Assembly (NCBI GenBank): GCA_010015805.1
Contig: ML978122.1
Span: 434,001 to 498,000 of the forward strand
DNA: 64,000 bases
Reading direction: 5' to 3'
Source of the DNA: Rhizodiscina lignyota
Lineage: Eukaryota > Ascomycota > Dothideomycetes > Aulographales > Rhizodiscinaceae
Translations under genes and position numbers: made by a program
The notes under the pieces: generated by a model
The model's input: only the letters and a program-made list of their open reading frames with translations
Database searches by the model: none
What the model was told of the DNA's origin: nothing
Shown: positions 44,001-56,102 of the stretch, piece after piece
Layout of the letters: every line of letters starts with the position of its first letter
How positions within the stretch are numbered: position 1 is the stretch's first letter

Positions 44001-46324
44001 TCACAACTTGACGCCCCATATCCCTCTCCCACCACAGACGCCCACCCACTCCCCACCCTGCGCAGTCAAGCCACTCTGTGGCGCCCAGCTCAGGTTCGAG
44101 ACCTCATACTCGCACCGCCAACTCGCCGCCGGGCCCTTCGCATTCGGCGCAGCAGCGGGCGTAGCGCTCGCCTGACTGCTTGCGGCTCCCGAGCCTTGCG
44201 ATGAGTTCACCGTTGCCTGAGTCCCGACAGGTGCGCCGTTATTCGAGGTCATAGTGTCGCTAATGTGCACGTCCATCTGCGCGCCATTGCTCGCGTTGAA
44301 TAAGTCCCAAATGCACACTAAGCTGTCGTCCGCACCGGACGCAAGCATGCCCCGGCGCGAAGGGCTCCAGTCGAGGCAGTTAAGTGCTGCGCCATGACCA
44401 CGCAGTTCCAGCAGCGCCTGGCCCGGCTGCCGAACGTCGAGGACGCGTATGATGTTCGAGTCTGCGGCGAAGGTGGCCAGGAGGTGGAAGTCGTGCGGGG
44501 AAGCTGCCAGGCGGAGAAGTGGCGGGGGTGTTGTAAGAGCAGATTTGGATGGGGATGATGGTGGATTTGGCGAACCTGCTTCAATAGATGTCAGTAAAGA
44601 ATAGCTTCGTTCAAGATATTCATGTGTAAGCATACTCTTCTCTCTATCCGACGGGGACTTCTCGGCGGGCTCGTAGATGATAGTGCTATGCTCGAGGCTT
44701 CGGAGGTCGAACATTCGTACACTGCCATCTGCGCCGCATGATCCAAATATGTCAACGCTGCCCGCGAGGAAACGCACATCAAATACTTCTTTGTCGTGGG
44801 CTATCAATTGTGTCTTGGCAGTCAAGGTTGGGATATCCCATATCGTACACGTCGTGTCAATGCTGCTCGTAATGATGAGTTTCGGGCTAATTGTATTCCA
44901 ATCCAAGCTTGTTAATGGTGCAGTATGCTCTGGAGTCTTCGAATTGGATAGGAGTGCGAGAGGGGTGAGCTTTTGCGGGGTGTCTGCCACCCGCTTGTTC
45001 GAAATATTGCTCGACACAGGATTGGAGGTGGTTTGAGGGAGTGACCACAACCGCAGATGGTCCCCCGACGTAGCAAGAAGGTCAGTGGATTGTTTCTGAG
45101 AGGAAGGGGGCTCCCAGAGGATGCGCGTAACTGGATATGAGCAGGTTGCTTCCGCGATACGGGTGTATTCGAGGCTTGGTTGTGGATCTGCGTCGGAGGT
45201 GGTGAGCTTCGTGTCGAGAATTTGAATCTATACAATATCAGTGTAGGTCTGAGTAAGCCATCCAAAGTTCGTACAAAGTTATGAGGGTCTTCTAGATAGC
45301 TTCCAATGGCCATCTTTCCAGCCGTATTGTTGCCATGTCCTATTATCGGCCATTTACACCAATCGTATGCAAATGCCGCCCAAGGAGCAAGGTAATTGCT
45401 ATTTGTTGGTTGTCGCTCCTCATTCCACGCCGAGACTCCTGCCTGGTCGTCGAGATTCGAGTTTGTCCTCGGTCTGATATGCTCGAGTACTAACGGCGAC
45501 TGCGCAGGAGCCCCTCCCGGTGTCGCTGGACTGTAGGAGCTGTAGAATTTCTGGTTCGGGGTAGGAGGATATTGAGGTGGCTTTTCAGCAGATGCCGAGA
45601 AGGGGATGTACTTTTGCTCTACTCCCGACGAGTCTGAGCGGGAGTAGTTGTGCTGCGACTGACTCATAGTGTTCGAGCGTGTGGGAAGAGTATATTGTTG
45701 TGCGTTCGTATTGATCTGTGGCATAGTAGGGATAGTGGTCGGCGCAGTGTATGCTGCTGAGGGCCCTGGTCGCGGCTGCGAGCCACCAGGCTGTAAGGCT
45801 GATGGGACGCCTGTCGTCGAAGCTGGACTCGAGAGATGCGCGCTCTGCGGTGTCTGGTGGAGGTTGACGCTCCCTTGCGTGTATTCTGTGGGGCTTGCGT
45901 AGAGCTGCTGCTGATGGTGTGGCTGAGAGTGGGTGTGTGGGTAGTGGGTTGCATCTCCTCTCATTTGAATGTCTCCAGCCTGCGAGCCCATCGCCTGTGT
46001 TCTCCTGGCCGTGTCGTAGAGTGCTGGCGCTCGAGGATCGGGAGGTGACAATCCCACGCTTGCTGGAGGAGCAGTCGCAGCGGCGTGCTGCATGTCCAAG
46101 ATGTCGGTACCGGCGCTGGTAGTCGTCTTTAGCGCAGTCGGCGCGCCAATGCTGCCCAATGCCTGAGAGGCATAGATACCAGCTGCTATTCCAGGCTGTT
46201 GAGGAGGATTTTGGAGAGGTTGGTGTGAATTCGAATGATACATACCGCAGCCTCCTCTTCTTTGGTACGTACCTTTGAAATAAGGCTTGTCTCGCGTGGA
46301 CTGCGCAGCAAGTCTCACATTCAT
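44001..46324 (-). CDS. WD40-repeat protein, DCAF7/WDR68 type
   Basis: The family serves as a scaffold for DYRK-type kinases and as a Cul4-Ddb1 substrate receptor. Exons 46324-45275, 45227-44636 and 44575-44001, with introns of 47 and 60 nt, give 738 aa. The first 310 residues are Pro/Gln/Ser-rich and disordered. From about residue 320 the WDR68 core begins (YLAPWAAFAYDWCKW, KMAIGSYLEDPHNF). Exon 2 continues with IQILDTKLTTS and WD units such as TSSIDTTCTIWDIPT and GADGSVRMFDLR. Exon 3 has VLDVRQPGQALLELRGH and GADDSLVCIWDL. The second intron contains no stop and is a multiple of three, so its retention would add 20 residues. An alternative start at MYHSNSHQ (46243, 711 aa) is as good, because a GTACGT donor-like site sits between the two ATGs. 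It is divergent from the PPAT gene. Confidence 0.9.
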
Positions 46325-46485
46325 TCAATCACAAAACTCTTGGCATTTGGAGGTCACGTGCATTGTCACCTCACTCGAGTCGGATGAAGTTCAACCTCGG
46401 ATGGTGAAGATGCTCGGCCTCGTTCACTTTATATTCACCGTCAGCTTTCCCAGTTATTCATGATTCTTCAATTGCGACGGGGAAA
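46325..46485. promoter_or_regulatory. Compact bidirectional promoter with a GTCACGTG box
   Basis: Only 161 bp separate the start codons of the WD40 gene and the adenylyltransferase gene. A GTCACGTG octamer at 46352-46359 equals the core recognised by Cbf1-type bHLH proteins, and a TATATTC word lies near 46431. Binding is inference. Confidence 0.5.
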
Positions 46486-47736
46486 ATGGCTCTTGAATCA
46501 CTTCCGTTGCAGTGTTTGCTTTTACTCTCACCCTCACCTTCACCAGCAACATTCGCAAACGTCAAAGCAACGTATCATACACCCCTTTTCTCCGTGCTCA
46601 GGGAGCTGAATCTAGCAGCGAGCTCAACATTCAATGGCAAGAAGATCCTCGATATTGCTCTACCATGTCCTCATCTGTACACATCAAGTTCTATCCCTCG
46701 GAGTTGCTTATACGACGAGACACAGCGAGTACTCGCAAACGTATATAAACTGATCACTGTAATATCGACTACCCAAGGAATCAGCCTCGAAAGTGGCGAC
46801 GGCATCGATGTGCGAGTCATCTTGATTTCATGGCCACGGGACGACAGGGTAGATTTGATCCAGGAAGGTACGGCTGGCGACGACCTGACAGGCCCTGTAA
46901 TCAATATTCGAACCCTTGCGAGCTCGAGAAGACCATGGAATACAATTTACTCCATCCAAACCGAGCAAGGAGAACAGGTTCTGAAGACCTTTCTCCACTC
47001 TGGCCAAGGTTATAACAGTGTAACAAAAGTCCGCGGAGGTATCACAGCTGCTTCAACGGCATCATCCGCAGCTGGTCTAAAATCTGCCGAAGGGGCGCGG
47101 CGGCATTACTCTGTAGCTGTTGGGGGGACATTCGACCACCTTCATATCGGGCACAAGCTGCTTCTAACCATGTTTGCATTCATGGCCGATGAGGATCCTT
47201 TACACGACTCCCTTGGTGGTCCAGAGAAGAGCCTGACTGTTGGAATCACAGCGGGCGAATTGTTGAAGAACAAGAAATACGCCGAGTTCCTGGAATCGTG
47301 GGATGCGCGTCAGAAGTCTACGTGGGACTTCTTTTGCGCCATTCTGCACTTTTCGCGTGCAGGCCCCGACGCTGTGAGATCCCAGGAGATCACTGATGAC
47401 GGGCCTAATGGACACGCGGTTCATTATAAGTTGCTGTCAGGCCTGGTCATCAAGTTGGTTGAGATCTGGGATCCTTTCGGGCCTACTATTACGGACGAGT
47501 CCATATCTGCGCTGGTCATTTCGGCTGAGACCCGGTCAGGCGGTAAGGCGGTCAATGACAAGCGCAGGGAGAAAGGATGGGCGGAGCTAGAAGTATTCGA
47601 GGTCGACGTGCTTGATGCAGAGGAAGAATCCGAGCTGCACGGAAATGGCGCAGAGCAGACGTTTCAGAGTAAGCTGAGCAGTACGGAAATACGCCGAATG
47701 CAGAGCGAGAAGGCCAGGAGAGAGTATAAAGTATAA
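46486..47736 (+). CDS. cab4: Phosphopantetheine adenylyltransferase (coenzyme A synthesis)
   Basis: Transfers AMP from ATP to 4'-phosphopantetheine to make dephospho-CoA, the fourth step of CoA synthesis. It is a single exon of 416 aa. The C-terminal half holds the nucleotidyltransferase fold. AVGGTFDHLHIGH (211-223) carries the T/HxGH ATP-binding motif. It is followed by LTVGITAGELLKNKKYAE, then ALVISAETRSGG and SKLSSTEIRR, the second ATP-contact motif. The roughly 200-residue N-terminal domain is typical of eukaryotic PPAT. In yeast this activity is the separate protein Cab4, with dephospho-CoA kinase (Cab5) made apart. No kinase domain is present here either, as expected. It shares a short promoter with the WD40 gene. 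Confidence 0.93.
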   Translation: MALESLPLQCLLLLSPSPSPATFANVKATYHTPLFSVLRELNLAASSTFNGKKILDIALPCPHLYTSSSIPRSCLYDETQRVLANVYKLITVISTTQGISLESGDGIDVRVILISWPRDDRVDLIQEGTAGDDLTGPVINIRTLASSRRPWNTIYSIQTEQGEQVLKTFLHSGQGYNSVTKVRGGITAASTASSAAGLKSAEGARRHYSVAVGGTFDHLHIGHKLLLTMFAFMADEDPLHDSLGGPEKSLTVGITAGELLKNKKYAEFLESWDARQKSTWDFFCAILHFSRAGPDAVRSQEITDDGPNGHAVHYKLLSGLVIKLVEIWDPFGPTITDESISALVISAETRSGGKAVNDKRREKGWAELEVFEVDVLDAEEESELHGNGAEQTFQSKLSSTEIRRMQSEKARREYKV

Positions 47737-49759
47737 GTGAGCTGGCACGCTTCGTGGAACCAGTGGCGATAGGCCAGATCCTTATGACCCTCTATTCTCT
47801 GACGACGGCCGCAACAGAAGACACTGTGCGACCTTGGGCTTCAATTCTGAGGCTCGACGGGCTATTATCCTACTGAAAATAGAGAATCAAGGCACGCCGA
47901 CGTGTGTTGTGCATGGTGAGCGCTTGTCATGGGTCTATTGGCCGATCTTGTGGAACACTGCACGTCTTCGCCGTACCTACCTGATTCAGTGCTCTGATGA
48001 TGGAAGCCATGCAGCATGCACCTAACGCTGTACCCCTTCGTGCCCCTTCGCCTCGTCCTCATCGCATACGCCCACATACACATGCAGTTGTTGGTTTACT
48101 ATCCTTCGCGCGCTGCATATTTCATTTTTCTCCCCGCCCCGGTTTTCCACTGTGGGCGTGATGCGATTGGGCAGCGCTTCCAGAACGGGCGAATTGCATC
48201 GAGCAAAATGCACAGAAAGAGCTGGAAGCTCACCGCGAGTGCGCTGTCCTCTGCACTTCTGGAGTTGATTGCGACATCCAACAGCACCGGTGAAGATCAT
48301 AAGCAGCATAGTTGGGAACTGCATGCACGGTAAATGCAATCGACATGCCGTATCGTAGCACACGCCGCAATGCAGGAGCTTCTCGGAACGAGCGAGCTTG
48401 CACCAGAGCTCACACACCCAGCCTTGCGACGATGTCCTGCGGCGGTGCAGGAAAGTGCAATTGGTATACGAGGTCTCAGTTGGTGTAAGCGCGTTCACGA
48501 TGGTCAAAGGCTGGTGTCAGAGCGGGCAGCATCGGCGGGCAGAAGCAAATCTGGGCCATGGTACGACAGGCGCATGTACAAGGCCGACCCGGTCTCGCGG
48601 TGTGCGATCCTGGCATCGTGCCCATGTCTTCTCCGTCCAGAAAGGCTGAGGATCCTTGCTAACGAGATGCCAACAACATGCAACTATCATGGGCCGGCCC
48701 TTCCCTCCCTTCTGCGGACGCATCCCTAATCTTCCTCCAGCACCGCGTTTAATCTACCCCTCATATGTATGTATGCCCGTTCCTTCCATCGTCACGCGGA
48801 AGCATGTCCAGTTCGCAGGACGCGTGTGGCCTCGCCGACGAGGGTGCGGGAATAAATGTCGGCCCTCTCACTCCTCCTCACACTCGCTCTCGCTCAGGTA
48901 CTCGTCGCAGACTACGTCACCTGTGGCATGGCTCCATTGGATCGCTGCATACGCGATTCGTCGTCTCTGGGCTGCCAGCGAAGCGCTGCATGAGCCGGTC
49001 TTGCCCGCTCGTTGCTCTCCATGCGCGTAGCATCCTCTCGTGCCTCCCCGACACACCCTCACCAACCCTTGCCCACGACATCGCAGATTGGTGAGCGGTC
49101 TCCAATAGCATGCCAACCCAGCGGCCTTCGTTCGAGCCGTTCCGTAGCCTTACATGCATGGACAATTGATCATGTGACCAACATAACTGCCCCTCATTGG
49201 TGTCTCGGATTCTTTTTCAAGGGCAGGCCTTTTTCCCCCGACCTGGGCGCGGCAGACGGCTCATTCACGCCATCGTTCCTCCAGCCCATCTACCTCTGCA
49301 ACCCTCCACCTTGCTGCCATACTCTCCCACGCGCAAGCGTCCAACGCGCCGAACCTAATCTTTCGTCTCGTCCCGCCCGCGCCGCCGTCGTCTGACACCA
49401 CTCCTCTTTCCTTTGTCAGCCAGTTGCAAAGTGCTATCCACTTGTGCGCTGTCTGCTGGTTGGCCTGACCCTGCGGCCATGGTGCATCCCACCCAATATT
49501 TCTGTGCCGCAATCGCTCAGTTGCTCCGTCATCATCTTCTTCAACGTGGCAGCTATCTCTCTCGTCAACCTCTCTGCGTCCTTTCCGCTGCTATCTAGTC
49601 TGCTAGTCTGCAATCTCATTTAGCTTATCCGCGCATCTCGCTTCGTTGACTTCTCTTGGCTCTGCCGCACGTGGACACCCTTCAACTCCCCTTCCTACTC
49701 CGAATGAGATATCGCGGCTCTGTTCGATAGATGAGTCGTATACCCCGCTTTGTCCCGGC
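47737..49759. other. Intergenic 2 kb, probably 3' UTR and long CT-rich leader
   Basis: No gene is recognised. The last 700 bases before 49760 are CT-rich with many CTCC and TCTC words, which fits a long leader for the F-box-like gene. Several ATGs in this leader are out of frame with the gene (for example around 49704 and 49731), so upstream ORFs are likely if transcription starts far upstream. Open frames at 48.0-49.4 kb on both strands have no motif. Confidence 0.45.
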
Positions 49760-51569
49760 ATGGAGCCTCAGAGACATGTGGCCAATATCTTAGATTTATC
49801 AAACGAACTCCTCTGCGACATCCTCGAGCGCATCGAAGCAGACCCAGACAAGCTCGTCAGTCTCGACCGCCGAGCATATCTGTCGGTCGAATCGTTCAGT
49901 CAACCACCAAGGCAGCTACCAAACTCTCAGCAGACGATTGGCAACTTCCGGTTAGCATGTCGACGATTCTCAGAGCTGGGGGCAATGTACCAGCTCCCCC
50001 GTGTGACGACGAGATTTAGCCAAAAAGGACTGAGTAGGTTAGACCGTATCGCAGGTCAACCACATCTGGCGAGGCATGTCAAGAAGTTCTGTTACATGGT
50101 TCCTTATTTCTACGTTGAAGGTACGTTATACTCTGATCATGGCTTCTTTGGGCTTACGACACACCGATCGTTCCTATCCGCAGTCTTTCTGACACTCGTA
50201 TACAGGGCGAGAGAGAGTCCGTGAAGTGATACCAACTCTACCCACACACATCCTTGGTCCGCACTCGCTACATCACTTCATCTCCAAAGTTTCAGAACAG
50301 AAACGTATTCTTGCCACGGGATTCGATTCAGCCGTATTAGGACGAGCAATTCGAGCCTTCACTTCCCTTCAGCACGTCCAGATTCTTCGTGTCCAAGACG
50401 AAGAGGATGGTGCTCTACTACAATATATTCGACAACAACCCCATCTCACCCAGTTCGTGGAGCTTAACTGGACTCCAGCATGTTCTCACTGTACGAAAAC
50501 CGTAGGCACCGCGCTCATGGCATCAGGAAGCCCCTGTACGCAGTTTTCCAGTCCGATGCTGAGCCCCCAAAGCGCCTTTCTTCTCGCGGAAGCTCCATCT
50601 GAGGGATTCGCACCGTTAGCGGAGCGTTTAACATGTCTAACGGTACACTTCGATGACCCCTACGACCTCGACGTCAAGATGCGCGAACTTAGCGGCCTCT
50701 TCAAAACAGTCTTTGAAGCAGCTCGCAATATGCAAGCAGTTCACGTTGGTTTCCCATCTCACAGGCCGTTGACGCTCCGACTCGAACAAATATTCCATAA
50801 TGTACGGTGGGAGAAGCTCCTCGCCTTCGGAATCCAAGCGTGGAAGCTTGACGCACAGGAGATTATCGAACTCGCAAGTCGTCACCGAGATCGATTGAAA
50901 GGCCTCAGGCTTCGAGATGTACTGCTCAAAGAAGGCAGCAAGTGGAAGGACGTTCTGGGCTGGCTGAGGGATAATATGCCCCGACTTGACTGGGTCAGTC
51001 TACGACGTATCGGATATGCGAAGCACTTTGACGAGCAGTGGGCTGTGGCGGGTGTAGAGGTGCCAGACGATCCCCCCGGTGGAGCGAGCGATAGTGACAG
51101 CGATGACGACGATATCGATTTGCTTGATGTTACAGACGATAACGACACCGACACACCCACACCCAATGGTGCTGGTCCCATCAATGGACTGAACGGAATA
51201 GGGATATTCCCAGGACCGAACGGCTTCAATGGCTTCTTCAACGGCCTCAACGGCCTCCCAAACCTCCCTGGCGTCGAAGAAGACGAGGAAACCTCCAGCT
51301 CCGACGACTTTGACAGGCACTCCAACTCGGAAGCTTCCGAGGACTCAAATCTCGGCCCCCCAGCGTACGACATTGACTTCCCACCCATGTCACCGGACAC
51401 ACCGAGCACCGTACCGTGGTGCAACTGCAACTTGAACGGCGACGGGAGGAGAGTCTATCCGGACACGGCCGAGGACTTGGGCGACAATGGGACGTTTGTC
51501 ACCAATCAGCAAAGGAAGCAGTGGGAGAACTGGGTCGTACGGAGATGTCCTGAGCACTCGTCGAAGTAG
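49760..51569 (+). CDS. F-box-like protein with Asn-Gly-rich segment
   Basis: Exons 49760-50120 and 50206-51569 around an 85-nt intron give 574 aa. The N-terminus has an F-box-like segment: ILDLSNELLCDILERIEADP at about 10-29, then NFRLACRRFSELG. F-box proteins recruit targets to SCF ubiquitin ligases. The middle resembles irregular leucine-rich repeats (ALQ/LRLRDVL type) as in many fungal F-box proteins. Residues about 395-460 are acidic, then hold repeated Asn-Gly words (INGLNGIGIF, NGFNGFFNGLNGLPN). The C-terminus has a Cys/His group (WCNCN ... RRCPEH). I know no named ortholog. The start is the first in-frame ATG; the frame is open further upstream without another ATG. Confidence 0.78.
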
Positions 51570-52664
51570 GAAGGCGGGCATCGCGGATCACGACAGCGGA
51601 AAAGGACTCATCGTACGAGGAGTGGCTATCGAAGGCCTATGCTCCGCCAAACAAGTCCTGAGATCTTCGAATGTCTCAGAGCCGTGGGATGCGCCCTCCG
51701 TCAAGCCGCTATTGGCATATTCCGGTACCGGTCAGCATCAATGTCGTTGGTTATGTTTGTGACAGACCACGGACGAGACCGGATTCATCAGCTATCTCTC
51801 GCTTAGACCTCCTCACTTCTCACGAACAAATTCGCGCAAGCATCACCGACTTTCTGCAACATCGATCAAACTCAGCATTTCTTTGGCGCACAGTCTGATG
51901 TGACTTGTCGGCTTTTCCACCTACTCTACACGGACCCGCTCCATCGACTATTGATTTTTTGGCGATCGTCACGTGCTTTTTGTACCAATCTCTCACCATT
52001 CTTCCCGAATTAGATACAGGAGCAAGTCTTGTATGGTATTTAAGTGTCATGGGCGGCTTTAGTGGAGGTTATTGTCAGACGTCATAACATATAACGAATA
52101 CACGCGGTATCTAGCTTGAAACAACCAAAAGAATGCTCAGATGATATAATTTTATTCGCCAGGCGTCGTCTCCACAATGCCTAGCCCTAGAAGGCCTGCA
52201 GAGCAAAAATGATTTCCATCGGCTATCTCACTGAATGCATCTCTGCTCCGTATTCGAGTGAGAATGCAACTCTATTCGTCTCCCAGGCCCGATAAACCGT
52301 TGAGCGGCACAGCGCGTAGTGCAATATGCACATCCCATGCCTTTCTCATGCACGACATCAACTGCCATCACACCGCCCCACCAAATAGACGCGCCACAAC
52401 CATCCATGGGTCTCTTAGCTTGCAAACTGTATTTTCCGGTTTCAAACTAGCATTTGCTACAAAGAACCGGCTGTCTAACGACTGTGCTCTGCAGTCAGAC
52501 TGTGTGAACTCCGCATCTCAGGCACGGCCGTTTAAACCCAGAAGCATCACCCTGTCACGCCACCAACATTTCCCCTTGCCGTCGGCAAATTCCTTCCCTT
52601 GTCTGTCCCTATCCTTTATCTCACCTACAGCTTGTGCTTCTTCTCCACAATCTCAATCCCAGCC
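51570..52664. other. Intergenic between convergent F-box-like and SPT5 genes
   Basis: This 1.1-kb region should hold two 3' UTRs. I see no gene. A GTCACGTG octamer lies near 51968. The open frames here show no motif. Confidence 0.5.
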
Positions 52665-55600
52665 CTACTCATATCTCGGATCGTCGTCATTCGCCGCGGC
52701 CGGTGTGCCCGCAGCCCACGCACCAGGTGTCTCCGCATATCCAGCACCGGGTGTCGGCGCGCCGTAGCGTGCACCAGGAGTCGGTGCGTCCATCGCGCCT
52801 GGCGTCGGAGCCGACAAGCCGCCCCTGCCACCACCGTATGCCGCGGGCGTGGGGTGGTCTGCCGCGGCACCAGGGGTCGGGGCAGCATACACGCCTGGAG
52901 TAGGGGCGTCGAAGCCGCCGGGGGTGGCGCCAGCGTGGCTGTTGTTTTGCCACGAGGGGCCCCCAGGGGTGGGAGCGTTAAGAGCGCCGGGGGTTGGAGC
53001 GGCGTTGTAGGGATTAGGAGTTCGCGAGGACGATGACGAGTGAAAAGGCGTGCGAGAGCCAGTGGCCCATGGATCGCCTCCGGAGGAGGATGAGAAGCCA
53101 TGGTTGCCTGCGGCGGGGGTCTTGGAGGAGGCGCTCCATGTTGACTGTGGACGACGCTATGTTAACGTAACTCGAGTTAAAATGAAGAGGGGAAGAATGG
53201 ACTTACTCCGCCATATGCAGTGGCGCCTCCGTAAGATGTACGGCTACCGTCATTAGGCCTGTGCGCGACGGTCCGACTTCCATCGGCCCAGCCAGGCGTT
53301 CTGCCACCATCGTTCCCTCTGTGCCAACCTGGAGTCTTCGAGCCACCCTCATCCCGCTCCCAACCTGCAGGTTTCCTGTCCTGTTGCATACTCCAAGCTG
53401 GAGTAGCGTTGCCTCTTGCTGCCATCGGCGTTCGGCCGCCCTGCCAGCCAGCCCCGTTTGGAACGCGGCTAGAAGGTGTGGCACCACCCCAAGGAGACTG
53501 TGGCGGACCCATGCCTCCAGGCCGTCTCGACCCACTAGCAAACTTGCTGTAATCGATAGTGTTGCCAGTGATCGGATCCTTGACAACCAAGGATTCTTTC
53601 GGTATCGCAATCGTCTTGTTCTTCGAGTGGAGCTCGACACGGGCCTCCGAGTCCGTCGCATCTTTCACGATGCCAATCAGGCCTTTGTAGACACCTTTCC
53701 GGATCATGACTGTCTTGCCAATCATCTTGTCCCTGCCCATTGTCTTCGGTGGGCCCATTGGTCCACCATTAGGTCCACCAGGACGCTGCAGTGACGGATT
53801 CATCTTGCTCAGGTCCGGGCCAGCGCTTGTGACCGCACCACCCTTTGCAGCAACCGTTGTGACGGCGTTGCTACGGGCAGCAAAGACGCCGGAATTTTCC
53901 ATACGATTTCTGTCTTGGACGAAGACCCAGCTGCGATGGATGTGAATAACACGGCCTTGTCGGTTCTCGCCGCTGACTTCCTTGACAACATCCTCGAAGC
54001 GGATCTCCGAGCCTTCGTGATCGGTTGCAACTGCGTTCCGGCGACGCTCGATCTTGTGGGATATATTCGAAGGGAGGAGAGTGCGGACCGAGTTCTCCTG
54101 GTCAAGAATGCGTATCGCGTCGCGGTCGACTTTGATCACAACGGCAACGTGCGCGGCACTGTATAAAGTTAGAAATAATAAATAACATCAAGCGCGGAAC
54201 TTACTCCAGTTGAACCAAATCAAAAAGGTCGTACTTGGAGATGCCTTGCTGCATCCCAGATGAGTCTGCCGCTTCGCGCAGATCTTTGCTGAAGACCTCG
54301 ACTTCCTTCTCGGTCGCATCGGTGATCATGGTGACTCTGTCCGCTGTAACCTTCACCACCATACCGACTTCGTCACGGTACTTGCTTGCTCCAATGACTT
54401 TGACGTGATCACCCTCCTTGAACATTTTCCTCAAGCCCTTTACCGAGGAATCGACAGTCTGTCCCCGGAGCGGGCCATCCATGACCTTGATGGAAACAAT
54501 GTCTCCCGTAACTGCAACAGCCTTGCCCCAAACTCCTCGCTGTTCGCCTTGGTAGATTTCGACAGTGTCACCAGGAATGTAGTCTGCACCTGAGGCGTTC
54601 TGTTTCATCGTCTGGGCAAGAGCGCCGAGATCCAAGTTATCTCCAGCTTCATCAGAGGCAACGAATTTGCTGACTTCTTCCAAGGTTGGGTTGACATTTT
54701 CTGTTTGGAGCGCGGGGAGCTTGTAATACTCGTGCAAAAAGCCATCGATATATTCCTTGCCTCGGAAGTTGAAGTGATTACGCTTGAGATTGCCCTGTGG
54801 CTGCAAGTATTTGGCCATCTTCTTGCGGGCTTCGGCCTCGCTGAATAGTCGAGCTGGTGGTCGGTTGCCAGTCAGGCCTCCTGGGCGCTTGCGTTTACCG
54901 TCCGTCGCTGGTGCATTGAGATCCTCTGAGACACCGTAGTCGACACGCGGAACAAGTCGCACTTCGACCTCTGAGCCGTTGTTCACGACCTCGTACACTT
55001 GTGCTAAATCTCCCGTATACAGACCACGCTTGATCCGCACATACATGCCCTCGGTAAGCTGCTTGTCCTTTTGCGTTCGAAGCAAGTCGGGCATCTCGGA
55101 AACGGGAATGAGCGTAATTTTGCTTCGAGGGTAGAGATTCTGGACGTCTTCTGTGGCCCTTTCAACTGCCATTTGATTCCAAGCTTCCACATAAATGTAT
55201 CCAGACGTTGTGCCCTCGCGAGTAAATGCGGAGGTGACACCCAATGGTTTTCCTGCTCGCTTCGCGTCATCCAGTTTCTTCATCAACGTGAGTACAATTT
55301 CCCTCTCCTTTCCTTGCTTGCAGCGGACCACCCAAATCTTTGGGTCCTTGTCAGCTTCAGGCAAGAATGTCTGCCACGGCTGTAGTGAGACATCAGCAGC
55401 GGCACGTCTCTGTCTGCCATATCTCTCACGAAGAGCTTCAGCTTGTTTTTCTGCATCCATGCTCGCCGCAAGCTCGCGCTGGCGATCGAGTTCCCTATGT
55501 CGTCGATCATCGGTCTCGGCGCCGGCTGGTAGGTCTGCAAGGTCGTCTGGATGTGCTTCGTCGCCGGCAAGGTCATCTTCATCTCCTTCTTCCTCTTCCT

Positions 55601-56102
55601 CCTCCTCGTCGTCAACTTCGGCCTCGGCATCGATGAATTGCATTCGTCGGTCTCGCCTTCTCCGCTTTCGAGGTCGACCCTACAAATTTGAGTTAGAGTG
55701 GCAGATTGGAGTCACCTTAGAGCGCAAACTTACTGAGACTTCTTCTTCCTCGTCGTCCTCGTCCTCGTCCTCGTCCTCATCATCGTCATCCTCTGCGCCG
55801 CCTTGCTCATCATCATCCTCGCCTTCGCCTTCAGCGTCTTCATCGTCATTCACATCATCCTCAGCATCTCCGCCAGCACCGGCTTTCGCTTTTGGTTCCC
55901 CGTCCTCAGCGTCATCATCCTCATCGTCTTCGGCCTCTCGCGATTTTCGAGCCGCGCCATTTGAGACGCGCGAAGGTTTGCCAGACTGTCCGTCATCGGA
56001 CCGATTTGCACCCTTTTCATCACCAGAGTCGACCTCGGGGGCGGGGTTGAATTCATCGTCAGATTCCTCGTCGTCAAAGTCGTGATTGAGGAGGTTCGAC
56101 AT
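52665..56102 (-). CDS. spt5: Transcription elongation factor SPT5
   Basis: The large subunit of the Spt4-Spt5 (DSIF) complex, which clamps RNA polymerase II and supports elongation and capping. Exons 56102-55734, 55679-54205, 54158-53207 and 53144-52665, with introns of 54, 46 and 62 nt, give 1091 aa; yeast Spt5 has 1063. The N-terminus to about residue 170 is extremely acidic with Asp/Glu runs. An NGN domain follows ([14 protein letters not shown] at about 238, to 325). KOW domains come next: [54 protein letters not shown] and, in exon 3, [19 protein letters not shown]. The C-terminal region, mainly exon 4, is built on APTPGA-type units, likely phosphorylation sites of Bur1/P-TEFb. The protein ends in NDDDPRYE. 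Confidence 0.95.

Noticed and set aside
48022-48507. 161-codon minus-strand frame downstream of the adenylyltransferase
   Set aside because: No recognisable domain, and plus-strand frames of like size cover the same DNA.
55195-56085. 296-codon plus-strand frame rich in Ser
   Set aside because: Antisense shadow of the acidic Asp/Glu runs of SPT5.
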